From Mycobacterium sp. IS-1264 (GTDB taxonomy: Bacteria > Actinomycetota > Actinomycetes > Mycobacteriales > Mycobacteriaceae), in assembly GCF_001954195.1 (NCBI RefSeq), contig NZ_MBES01000010.1, positions 1 through 64,000 on the forward strand: 64,000 nucleotides of DNA, read 5' to 3'. Below the pieces are notes generated by a model. It worked only from the letters and a program-made list of their open reading frames with translations. It did no database searches and was not told the origin of the DNA. Both the position numbers and the translations under genes were made by a program. Below, piece by piece: positions 23,576 through 30,951 of this stretch (positions are counted from its first letter, which is position 1; every line of letters starts with the position of its first letter).

Positions 23576-24343
23576 ATGAACGTGTTGGACTTGTTCAGCC
23601 TGAACGGCAAGCGGGCCCTGGTAACCGGGGCGTCCAGCGGCATCGGCAAGGAAGTCGCGCGGGCGTACCTGCAAGCGGGCGCGGAAGTGGCCATCGCGGC
23701 ACGGCATTCCGAGGTCTTGGAGGAGGTCGCGAATGAGCTCGCCGCCGCGGGCGGCAGGGTGCTGCCCGTTTCTTGCGACGTGACCCGGCCGGACCAGGTC
23801 GACGGGATGCTGGACCGGGTGACCGCCGAGCTGGGCGGCATTGACATCGCGGTCTGCAACGCCGGGATCGTCGCCGTCACTCCGATGCTGGAGATGTCCC
23901 CGGAGGAATTCCAGCGCATTCAGGACACCAACGTGAAGGGCGTGTTTCTGACCGCCCAGGCGGCGGCCCGGGCAATGGTCCGGCAGGGACAAGGCGGAGT
24001 CATCATCAACACCGCCTCGATGTCCGGACACATCATCAACATCCCGCAGCAGGTCGGCCACTACTGCGCCTCGAAGGCGGCGGTCATCCACCTGACCAAG
24101 GCCATGGCCGTCGAATTCGCGCCGCACAAGATCCGGGTCAATAGCGTCAGTCCGGGCTATATCCTCACCGAGCTCGTCATGCCCATGGCCGAGCTACACG
24201 CGCTGTGGGAGCCCAAGATACCGCTGGGCCGCCTGGGCCGGCCGGACGAGCTCAGCGGCCTCTACCTGTACCTGGCCAGCGAGGCATCGAGCTACATGAC
24301 CGGTTCCGACGTCGTGATCGACGGCGGCTACTGCTGCCCCTGA
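23576..24343 (+). CDS. Short-chain dehydrogenase/reductase
   Basis: A 255-residue classical SDR. The cofactor motif is TGASSGIGKEVA at ~17-28, NAGIV is at ~98, and the catalytic Ser (NTASMSG) and YxxxK (YCASK) follow, then the IRVNSVSPGYI loop and the C-terminal GSDVVIDGGY strand. The start at 23576 gives the standard family N-terminus (NVLDLFSLNGKRALVTG). A KstR-like site lies 33 bp upstream, pointing to a role in sterol or related ring catabolism. It is convergent with the DUF2071 gene, with 8 bp between stops. Confidence 0.88.
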   Translation: MNVLDLFSLNGKRALVTGASSGIGKEVARAYLQAGAEVAIAARHSEVLEEVANELAAAGGRVLPVSCDVTRPDQVDGMLDRVTAELGGIDIAVCNAGIVAVTPMLEMSPEEFQRIQDTNVKGVFLTAQAAARAMVRQGQGGVIINTASMSGHIINIPQQVGHYCASKAAVIHLTKAMAVEFAPHKIRVNSVSPGYILTELVMPMAELHALWEPKIPLGRLGRPDELSGLYLYLASEASSYMTGSDVVIDGGYCCP

Positions 24344-24351
24344 CCGCGCGG

Positions 24352-25125
24352 TTATTCGACGGTGCGGGCGCGGCCGAACCGGGTTCGCAAGCCGGGCGAA
24401 AACAGCGCACGCAACCGATCTCCGGCGGGTCGCACCGCACCGGCACCCACCAATTCGTCGCTCAGCTCGACGATCTCGGCCGCGCGCAATGGCCACGGCT
24501 CGTGCTCGATCGGCACCCACCACGTACGGCCGCTCCTGCGGGTGTGCGCGCCCCACCGGGCGGTAAGCCACACCTCGAGCGGTGTCGGCTGGATCGGGTC
24601 GCCAACGGTGACCGTGACCCGGCTGCGCAGGCCGCGCCGGGGCCAGCGGCGGACGCTGTCGTACGTCACCTGGTCGCCGTATCGCGCCACCCGCATCCGC
24701 GACCAGGTGTAGGGGACGCCGAGGCCGATCCGGATCGCGGGCACGGCGGCCAGGCGCGCCGTTTCCGCCGACCGGAACACGATGCCGTGTCGCCCGGCGT
24801 CATCGACCGTGTAGAGCCGGACGTTGGTCTCCGCGAAGCTGCCGAAATATGGCAGCGGCAGCGTGGTGCCGACCTTGGTGCCGCTCAACATGAACGGAAC
24901 CAGCGCCACGTACGTCAACCCATCGGCGAAGACATCGGGGCGGGTTCCGGGCGGGCACAGACCTGCGACGGTCTCGGGCCGCACCGGCCAATGGATGAAA
25001 GTCAGATCGTCCCAGCGCTGCTCGAAGGTGACCCGACCGGGCAGCGGCGGCGCGACGATCGGGTACCCGGCGAGATCCGGGCTCCCATCCGACTCAGCGG
25101 CCGGCGGCCCGGGCGTGGTGGTCAC
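24352..25125 (-). CDS. DUF2071 (YqjF-like) protein
   Basis: 257 residues matching the YqjF/DUF2071 pattern: QRWDDLTFIHWPVRPETVAGLCPPGTRPDVFADGLTYVALVPF at the N-terminal half, then FAETNVRLYTVDD and GIVFRSAETARL. The family fold is related to acetoacetate decarboxylase, but no activity is established. No signal peptide or membrane segment is seen. It is convergent with the SDR and shares the minus strand with the following gene, which is 40 bp away. Corresponds by position to Rv1929c-type genes. Confidence 0.75.
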   Translation of the reverse strand: MTTTPGPPAAESDGSPDLAGYPIVAPPLPGRVTFEQRWDDLTFIHWPVRPETVAGLCPPGTRPDVFADGLTYVALVPFMLSGTKVGTTLPLPYFGSFAETNVRLYTVDDAGRHGIVFRSAETARLAAVPAIRIGLGVPYTWSRMRVARYGDQVTYDSVRRWPRRGLRSRVTVTVGDPIQPTPLEVWLTARWGAHTRRSGRTWWVPIEHEPWPLRAAEIVELSDELVGAGAVRPAGDRLRALFSPGLRTRFGRARTVE

Positions 25126-25165
25126 TCGCTCATCGTGGCACGGCGGAGGCCGTCGCCGTCGCGAT

Positions 25166-25822
25166 CTATGGCTCTATCTGACCGGAGATTCCGCGCTCGA
25201 TGCTGGCCTGCGTGGTGGACGGCAGCACGACGAGGCCATCGAGTTCCTTGCGGGCCCGGTCGTAGGCGTTCTGGCGTTCCTGCGGGGCCGCGGCGGCGTC
25301 TGCGGCCACCCGCAACAGGTTTTGGGCCCGCGCGATACGCTGCTGGCCTTCTTGGGAGAAGTCGCTGCGGCGCCGGCGCATCGCCTCTGCCTCCGCGACG
25401 TTGAAGGCGCTCACGTATTCCTCGACTGCGGACAGGTACTGCGCGGCGGTCTCCCGATCATCGAGGAGATCTTCGGCTTTGACGGGCCGCAGGAAATCCG
25501 CTCGGAGCTTTGCTTTGTGGAAGCCGATCGTGAGCGGGTTACGCATGTCGGTCATGAGGGGGAAGTCGAGCAGCTTGGCGAAGTCGAGCTCGTAGTCGAG
25601 CCAGCGTTTGTCGGTGCGGCTGTGCTCCTCCAGCACCCGTTTCAGCGACTGCCATTGAGCCACCTGATTGTTGGCGCTGCGTTCGGGCGGCTCGGCCATG
25701 GGCTCGGGCGATTCGGCAGCGCGCGGTCGGTTGCCGCGAAAGGCCCGCAGCGCGCCGATGACCAGGCCCACCAGCGGCAGCAGCAAAATCAGGAACTCCG
25801 CCAGCCGGATAAGCACACCCAC
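25166..25822 (-). CDS. Conserved membrane-anchored protein (Rv1927-like)
   Basis: About 218 residues if the GTG at 25822 is used (another GTG at 25816 is possible); the frame extends to 25930 into the AtoE gene's start region and that part is ignored. One N-terminal hydrophobic segment (LAEFLILLLPLVGLVIGALRAF) anchors a charged, helical cytosolic domain (residues ~60-215) with long Arg/Asp/Gln-rich helices, possibly a coiled coil. No catalytic motif is recognised. By order and general appearance it corresponds to Rv1927. It is divergent from the AtoE-type transporter. Confidence 0.65.
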   Translation of the reverse strand: MGVLIRLAEFLILLLPLVGLVIGALRAFRGNRPRAAESPEPMAEPPERSANNQVAQWQSLKRVLEEHSRTDKRWLDYELDFAKLLDFPLMTDMRNPLTIGFHKAKLRADFLRPVKAEDLLDDRETAAQYLSAVEEYVSAFNVAEAEAMRRRRSDFSQEGQQRIARAQNLLRVAADAAAAPQERQNAYDRARKELDGLVVLPSTTQASIERGISGQIEP

Positions 25823-25922
25823 ACCGCCAGGATGCCACCGAGCGGCTAGCGGTTGCGTAAGGCAAGGTTTAGACGACCGAACGAAACCACACGCGAGCGA
25901 ACGATCACGGTAAAGGAAGCCG

Positions 25923-27329
25923 ATGACCACGGAACAAGATCGACACGTCGAACGAGGCGGGTTTGTTCAGCGCCTCACCGCGCTGTGCGTCCGCTACGTC
26001 GAACGGCTGATGCCGGACCCGTATTTGTTCGCGGTCATCCTGACCCTGATCGTCGTCGGGTTGGTTGCGCTACTGGTCCGGGGCGCCACGGCCTCCGGCA
26101 TTCTGAAGGCGTGGTACGGCGGCGTGTGGGGGCCGCAGAACATCTTCACCTTCGCGTTCCAGATGGTGCTCGTCCTGGTGACGGGTTACACGCTGGCCGA
26201 GGCTCCGATCCTGAAGCGGGCCATCGTCCGTCTCGCAAGCAAGCCGACCAACCAGGTTCAGGGCGCCCTGCTGTGCTTCTGCGTCAGCACCGTGTTCTCC
26301 CTACTGAACTGGGGACTCGGCCTGGTGGCGGGGGCGTTGGTCGCGCGCCAGGTCGCAAAGCGACTCACCGGTGCGCATTTCGGCTACCTGATCGCCGCCG
26401 GGTTCATGGGTTTCATCGTCTGGACGCAGGGTCTGTCGTCGTCGATCGCGCTCGCTAACACGGACCCGTCCAGCCCAATCAACGTGATTCACAAGATGAC
26501 CGGCACGATCGTGCCGCTAAAGCTGACGATTTTTCAGCCGTACAACGTGGTCGCGGTGCTCGTCATGTTCGCCCTACTCGGCACCGCGATCTGGCGCATG
26601 GCACCCACGCAGAGCCTCGAGCCCGACCCCGCGGTGTTCGAGGAGGAGCCCCAACCGGACCCGCCCGAGGGCAAGCGGAGCTTTGCCGAGTGGCTGGAAA
26701 ATTTGTGGATCCTCAATGTCGTTGTCTTCGCCGCGGGCGTAACGTACTTCGCGCTGAGCGGCTTTGCGCTGAACATTTCGTCGATAATCATGCTGTTCAC
26801 CGTGACGAGCGCTTTGCTGCATCGCACGCCGATTCGTTTCATCCGCGCATTTTCCGCTGCGGCAAGGGTGTCCGGCCCGCTACTGCTGCAGTATCCGCTG
26901 TACGGCGGAATCGTGGGGCTGCTGGGTTACCTGCCGACGGGGTCGAGCAAGGCGCTGCAGACGGTGCTGGCCGAGGCGCTGGTGCGGGGCGCAGATCAGT
27001 ACACGCTGCCGTTTCTGACGTTCGTCGGTTCGGTCCTCATCTCGCTATTCGTGCCGTCCGGCGGCGGGCACTGGGCGGTGCAGGGGCCAATAGCGGTCGG
27101 TTCGGCCGTGGCGGTTGGCCAGCACTCGCCGGCTTACCTTGGGCTGATGTCGATGTCGGTCGCGGTCGGCGAGGGCGTCGCGAACATGATTCAGCCGTTC
27201 TGGCTCTTGCCGGTAATCGCGATCGCGAAGCTCAATGTGCGCCAGGTAATGGGCTTTACGGTGATCGCGTTCCTGATCGGGTTCGGGGTGGCGGGCGCCG
27301 CGGTTCTCGTTGCGCCCCATGTGCTTTGA
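25923..27329 (+). CDS. AtoE-type short-chain fatty acid transporter
   Basis: 468 residues with about 11-12 membrane helices. An N-terminal cytosolic stretch (residues 1-35) precedes the first helix (PYLFAVILTLIVVGLVALL). The family signatures VTGYTLAEAPILKR, FVPSGGGHWAVQGP and EGVANMIQPFWLLP are clear; AtoE-family proteins take up short-chain fatty acids such as acetoacetate or butyrate. The SD AAAGGAAG precedes the ATG. It is convergent with the following serine hydrolase, with 6 bp between stops. No ato catabolic genes are nearby. Confidence 0.9.
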   Translation: MTTEQDRHVERGGFVQRLTALCVRYVERLMPDPYLFAVILTLIVVGLVALLVRGATASGILKAWYGGVWGPQNIFTFAFQMVLVLVTGYTLAEAPILKRAIVRLASKPTNQVQGALLCFCVSTVFSLLNWGLGLVAGALVARQVAKRLTGAHFGYLIAAGFMGFIVWTQGLSSSIALANTDPSSPINVIHKMTGTIVPLKLTIFQPYNVVAVLVMFALLGTAIWRMAPTQSLEPDPAVFEEEPQPDPPEGKRSFAEWLENLWILNVVVFAAGVTYFALSGFALNISSIIMLFTVTSALLHRTPIRFIRAFSAAARVSGPLLLQYPLYGGIVGLLGYLPTGSSKALQTVLAEALVRGADQYTLPFLTFVGSVLISLFVPSGGGHWAVQGPIAVGSAVAVGQHSPAYLGLMSMSVAVGEGVANMIQPFWLLPVIAIAKLNVRQVMGFTVIAFLIGFGVAGAAVLVAPHVL

Positions 27330-27335
27330 TGCGGG

Positions 27336-28421
27336 CTACATCCAGAGTTTCGCCAGCGAGTCGGCAAGCGCTTCCGGGTCTTGCTTATCGGTGTTGCAAC
27401 TGATGGCCACCGAGGTTGCTCGGTCCTTGCTGATGCGGAACGCCGTGACGAACCCGCCCCAGGCGCCGTCGTGATCGAGCATGCCGTTGGCTAGGACGTA
27501 GATCCCGGCGCCATACTTGTCGCCGCCCGTCGGCTCGGTCGGCACCGCGCCGGCCAGTTGCGCCTCCCGCAGCTTGGGTCCGCCCAGGCGGCCGGTTCGG
27601 TAGTTGTCCGCCCAGTAGACCAGTTGGCTTGGCGTGGTCTGGATGCCGCCGTCACCGACCTGCTCCCAGCCCGATCGGGTCGCCCTGTACCCTTCGCTGC
27701 CCTTCTCGTACGCGATGGCTTTGCCGGGAACCTCTCCGGTCGGATCCAAGACCATTGCCAGACTCAACGGGCGGAAGATTTCCTCGGCGAGCAACTGCGC
27801 CAGCGGTTTCCGCGTGATCCGGCGGACGATCTCGCCCAACAGCAAGTAGTTGGAATTCGAATATTCGAACCGCGAACCGGGTGGAAACTCCCCGTTCGGC
27901 ACGCCGACCAGCGCCTGCAGGGCTTGATCCTGCGTCGTATGGTCGCTCAGCTCGAACCCCTGCGCCTCGAGCAGCCCGACGTACTCGGGGATGCCGCTTG
28001 TCTGGTGCATCAGCTCTCCGACGCTGATAGTGCCGGCCCACGTTGGCAGTTCGGGCAGGTATCGGGATAACGGGTCGTCGAGCGTTGCCTTCCCTGAGTC
28101 AACCAATAACAGCAGCGCGGTGGCAGTGAATTGCTTGGAGACCGAGGCGATGTCGAACACGGTTTGCGCGGTGATCGCATTGCCGTTTGACACGTCGGCG
28201 ACGCCGCGAACTCCCGTCCAGACGACTTTTCCCTTGATGCCTACCGCTGCCGAGCATCCGGGTCCGCCGGCCTCGATAGCGGCGTCGAGTATGTTCTGGC
28301 TACGGTTTGTCGCGGCGTCGTGATTCGTTGTAGTGCTGGCGGGCGCAGCGTTTCGACCATTGGAGCAGCCGCTGAGCGACAGCATCGCCGCGAGGATTAG
28401 TACCGGCAGTCGCATTACCAT
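27336..28421 (-). CDS. Serine-hydrolase lipoprotein of the beta-lactamase/PBP fold
   Basis: 361 residues. The N-terminal signal has a lipobox (LSLSGCS, Cys ~19), so it is a membrane-anchored lipoprotein. The class C beta-lactamase/DD-peptidase motifs are S-x-x-K in ASVSKQFTA near residue 94, YSNSNY for YxN in the middle, and HDGAWGG near the C-terminus for the third motif. Members include esterases and D-aminopeptidases; whether this has beta-lactamase activity is unknown. An internal ATG at 28415 is an alternative start. It resembles Rv1922 by position and motif. It is divergent from the SRPBCC gene across 187 bp in which I see no clear feature. Confidence 0.85.
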   Translation of the reverse strand: MVMRLPVLILAAMLSLSGCSNGRNAAPASTTTNHDAATNRSQNILDAAIEAGGPGCSAAVGIKGKVVWTGVRGVADVSNGNAITAQTVFDIASVSKQFTATALLLLVDSGKATLDDPLSRYLPELPTWAGTISVGELMHQTSGIPEYVGLLEAQGFELSDHTTQDQALQALVGVPNGEFPPGSRFEYSNSNYLLLGEIVRRITRKPLAQLLAEEIFRPLSLAMVLDPTGEVPGKAIAYEKGSEGYRATRSGWEQVGDGGIQTTPSQLVYWADNYRTGRLGGPKLREAQLAGAVPTEPTGGDKYGAGIYVLANGMLDHDGAWGGFVTAFRISKDRATSVAISCNTDKQDPEALADSLAKLWM

Positions 28422-28608
28422 GTTTATTCACAACATCTTTCGCGTCCGCAGGCGCTGCGACGCGGAGCGGCCGGCCTCGATGCGTGCCGGCAGGCTGAAA
28501 CGGCGTCGGCTTGACTCACAGGGTGAGTATGCGCCTGACCTGGCGTGGACGGTAAGGTACCCGGCAATCCCATTCGGGGTCATTTGGTTGTCTCATCAGG
28601 GAGTCGGC

Positions 28609-29076
28609 ATGGCGGGTCGGAAGTTTTCGTTCGAGATCGACAAGACCAGTAGCGCGCCGGCCGCAACGTTATTCCGGCTCGTGGCGGATGGTGCCAATTG
28701 GTCGAAATGGGCCAAGCCGATCGTGTTGCACTCGAGCTGGGCGCGGCGAGGTGATCCGGCGCCCGGCGGCGTCGGGGCTATCCGCAAGGTCGGGATGTGG
28801 CCCGTACTGGTGCAGGAGGAGACCGTCGAGTACGAGCAGGATCGCCGGCACGCCTACAAACTGGTCGGACCCCCCTCACCGGCCAAGGACTATTTCGGCG
28901 AAGTCGTGTTCACGCCGAATGCGGCCGGCGGCACCGACATTCACTGGACAGGCTCGTTTACCGAGGGAGTTCGCGGGACTGGTCCATTGATGCGGGCCGC
29001 GATGGGCGGTGCCGTGCGGTTTTTCGCGGGCCGCCTGGTGAAGGCGGCCGAGCGCGAGTCGGCCGGCCGACGGTAG
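28609..29076 (+). CDS. SRPBCC (START-like) ligand-binding protein
   Basis: 155 residues from the ATG at 28609 (MAGRKFSFEIDKTSS). It has the polyketide-cyclase-2 pattern: an N-terminal beta strand, APAATLFRLVADGANWSKWAK helix-loop, GGVGAIRKVG, and a C-terminal long helix (LMRAAMGGAVRFFAGRLVKAAE). The fold provides a hydrophobic pocket for lipids or polyketides. It resembles Rv1919c in length. The longer open frame to 28333 lacks homology. It is convergent with the LLM flavoprotein; a hairpin fills the gap between stops. Confidence 0.8.
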   Translation: MAGRKFSFEIDKTSSAPAATLFRLVADGANWSKWAKPIVLHSSWARRGDPAPGGVGAIRKVGMWPVLVQEETVEYEQDRRHAYKLVGPPSPAKDYFGEVVFTPNAAGGTDIHWTGSFTEGVRGTGPLMRAAMGGAVRFFAGRLVKAAERESAGRR

Positions 29077-29087
29077 CGATTATTCCT

Positions 29088-29111
29088 GCGGCTCAGAGCT
29101 TTTCGAGCCGC
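29088..29111. terminator. Bidirectional hairpin between convergent stops
   Basis: GCGGCTC (29088-29094) and GAGCCGC (29105-29111) form a perfect 7-bp stem with a 10-nt loop directly between the SRPBCC and LLM stop codons. There is no U tract, as is usual in mycobacteria. Confidence 0.5.
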
Positions 29112-30274
29112 TATTTCGAACTGACTTCGTCCTGGTACTTCTTGGCCATGTGCTCGACGGCCTGCAGCTGCGACTGCGCGAGCCCGTCGCGCACCTGGCC
29201 GGCGCGCGCCGCGGCATCCAGCGTCGGCTGCGCCTGACCCTGAAAGTGCGGTATGACTTCGGCGGCGAACAATTCGGCGGAGCGTTTGGTGGCGGCCGGG
29301 TTGGCCCACTCGTGGCCCATCTGCAGGAAGCAGCCGAAGCCGCCGGACTGATCCCACACCCGCTGCACTTGTTCCCGCGCGCGCTCGGGAGTCCCGATGA
29401 CACCTGCCCCGTTGTCGTTGATGACGTCGATCATCTCGTCGAGCTGCTCTCCCGGCATCGTCATCTGTGGGAAGGCGGCCACTTTCTGGAAGTAGTTGAA
29501 CCACGACTCGATGCCGAATTTCACGTCGGCGCGCGCTTGTTCGTCGGTCTCGGCGATGTGCATCGGCCCGACCAGGCTCCAGTCCTTGCGGTCGACTTTG
29601 GTGCCGAAGGCTTCCGCGCGCTCCTCGACGATGCCCCAGTGATACGACAGCGCGTTGAAGCCCTCGACGGTCAGCGTCGCCCCGATAGAGAGCAGGCCGA
29701 TGCCGTGCTTGCCGGCCAGCCTCGCGCCGGTCGGTGAGGCTACCGCGGCCACCGCCAGCGGGATCCCGCCGTCCGAATATGGGGCGAGCTGCAACTTGGC
29801 GTCGAACAGCTGGTGTGTCGCGGTTTTCGCGCTCACAGTTTCTCCCGCCAGCAACCGGACGACGATGTCGAGGTTGGTTTCGAGAAGCTCGCGAGTATCG
29901 GTGGGATTCAGTCCGATCATCGCCGAGTCGGTGGGCAACGAGCCCGGTCCCATCCCGCCGATCACGCGACCATGGGTGAGGTGATCGAGCAGCATCAGGC
30001 GGTCGGCGACCCAAAGGGGGTTGTGATACGCGAGCGAGATGACCCCGGTCCCGAACCGAATCCGCTTGGCCCGCTCGGCCGCTGCGGCGATGAAGATCTC
30101 CGGTGAGCTGATGATCTCGCTGCCGGCCGAATGGTGCTCGCCCAACCACACCTCGTCGAAGCCGAGGGCGTCGAGGTGCTCGATGAATTCCAGGTCGCGT
30201 TGTAGCGCAAGCGTGGGGTTGGTGCCCGCGCGATGGAATGGGGCGATGAAATAACCGAACCTGAGCTTGGCCAT
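29111..30274 (-). CDS. LLM-class F420/FMN-dependent oxidoreductase
   Basis: 387 residues, a bacterial luciferase-like TIM barrel. Features are LRFGYFIAPFHRAGTN at the N-terminus, ALGFDEVWLGEHH at ~55-67, FGTGVISLAYHNP, and LTHGRVIGGMGPGSLPTD (~115-132), which are the limonene/alkanal monooxygenase-like signatures. The C-terminal ~60 residues (EWANPAATKRSAELFAAEVIPHF) are the family's helical tail. Mycobacterial members often use F420, but FMN cannot be excluded. Cytosolic. It is transcribed alone on the minus strand, downstream of a strong hairpin that probably ends transcription from the Gly-rich lipoprotein gene. Confidence 0.85.
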   Translation of the reverse strand: MAKLRFGYFIAPFHRAGTNPTLALQRDLEFIEHLDALGFDEVWLGEHHSAGSEIISSPEIFIAAAAERAKRIRFGTGVISLAYHNPLWVADRLMLLDHLTHGRVIGGMGPGSLPTDSAMIGLNPTDTRELLETNLDIVVRLLAGETVSAKTATHQLFDAKLQLAPYSDGGIPLAVAAVASPTGARLAGKHGIGLLSIGATLTVEGFNALSYHWGIVEERAEAFGTKVDRKDWSLVGPMHIAETDEQARADVKFGIESWFNYFQKVAAFPQMTMPGEQLDEMIDVINDNGAGVIGTPERAREQVQRVWDQSGGFGCFLQMGHEWANPAATKRSAELFAAEVIPHFQGQAQPTLDAAARAGQVRDGLAQSQLQAVEHMAKKYQDEVSSK

Positions 30275-30351
30275 TGAGGTCCCTTTGCAATCGAGTTGTC
30301 CGAAACCATAACCCGAATGCGCGATCCGCCCTAGACCTCCGGAGATGGCTC

Positions 30352-30387
30352 AGCCGGTGGGGCCAGCTTTGCATGACCCCACCGGCT
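30352..30387 (-). terminator. Strong GC hairpin, probable terminator of the Gly-rich lipoprotein gene
   Basis: AGCCGGTGGGG (30352-30362) and CCCCACCGGCT (30377-30387) are perfectly complementary over 11 bp with a 14-nt loop. It lies 70-110 bp after the minus-strand stop at 30460 and before the LLM start at 30274. No U tract follows; mycobacterial intrinsic terminators often lack one. Confidence 0.6.
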
Positions 30388-30459
30388 TGGGAGCAAGTCT
30401 CCGTTTCTGAAGTGCTTTAGCGCACGCTCGATACCGGCATGCTCAGGGACGGCATGCGA

Positions 30460-30840
30460 TCACGGATATCCGCCGCAGACGTTGCCGACGCAACCGCCGC
30501 CACCGCCCGGTCCACCGCCGCCTCCGCCGACGCCGGGAACGGTGCCACCGCCGCCACCGGGACCGCCGCCACCCGTGGGGCCACCCGGGACGCTGCCACC
30601 GCCGCCGCCGGGGCCGCCACCGCCAGTGGGGCCACCGGGGACGGTGCCGCCGCCCGTCGGAGCGCCACCGCCGGTACCCGGCGCCGTGGTTGGCGCGACG
30701 CTGGTCGACGAAGTGGTGGTTGGTGTCGTCGTTGTGGTACTGCTGGGCCCTTTATTGCCACCGCCCCCACATCCGACCGCTGCGACGAGCATGGCCGCGC
30801 CGCCAAAAAGCGCGACAGCAGTTCTGGCTTCGGATCTCAT
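30460..30840 (-). CDS. Gly/Pro-rich repetitive lipoprotein
   Basis: 126 residues from the ATG at 30840 (MRSEARTAV). The signal peptide ends in a lipobox-like LVAAVGC followed by GGGGNKG. A Thr/Ser-rich linker (~35-55) is followed by an imperfect repeat built from GGPTGGGGPGGGGG and GTVPG blocks, present about two and a half times at ~65-115, then a C-terminal pair of cysteines (GGCVGNVCGGYP). At the DNA level the repeat is at ~30500-30660. It should be exported and lipid-anchored, with a flexible surface tail. Function unknown; the antisense Pro-rich frame is a shadow. Confidence 0.7.
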   Translation of the reverse strand: MRSEARTAVALFGGAAMLVAAVGCGGGGNKGPSSTTTTTPTTTSSTSVAPTTAPGTGGGAPTGGGTVPGGPTGGGGPGGGGGSVPGGPTGGGGPGGGGGTVPGVGGGGGGPGGGGGCVGNVCGGYP

Positions 30841-30951
30841 CAGATTCCCCACTCTCCACTCGCGCCACACTTATCCAACTCACCTGTCGTACCCGGGCAT
30901 GCAGCAGTGCAAACAGGGTCGAAGGTAAATCTGGCGCGGGCGGGCGGGGCC

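Noticed and set aside
24205..25404. 399-codon plus-strand frame over DUF2071
   Set aside because: Arg/Gly-rich without motifs; the minus-strand DUF2071 frame is convincing.
30482..30928. Pro-rich plus-strand frame over the Gly-rich lipoprotein
   Set aside because: Complement of Gly codons; the minus strand has a signal peptide and lipobox.
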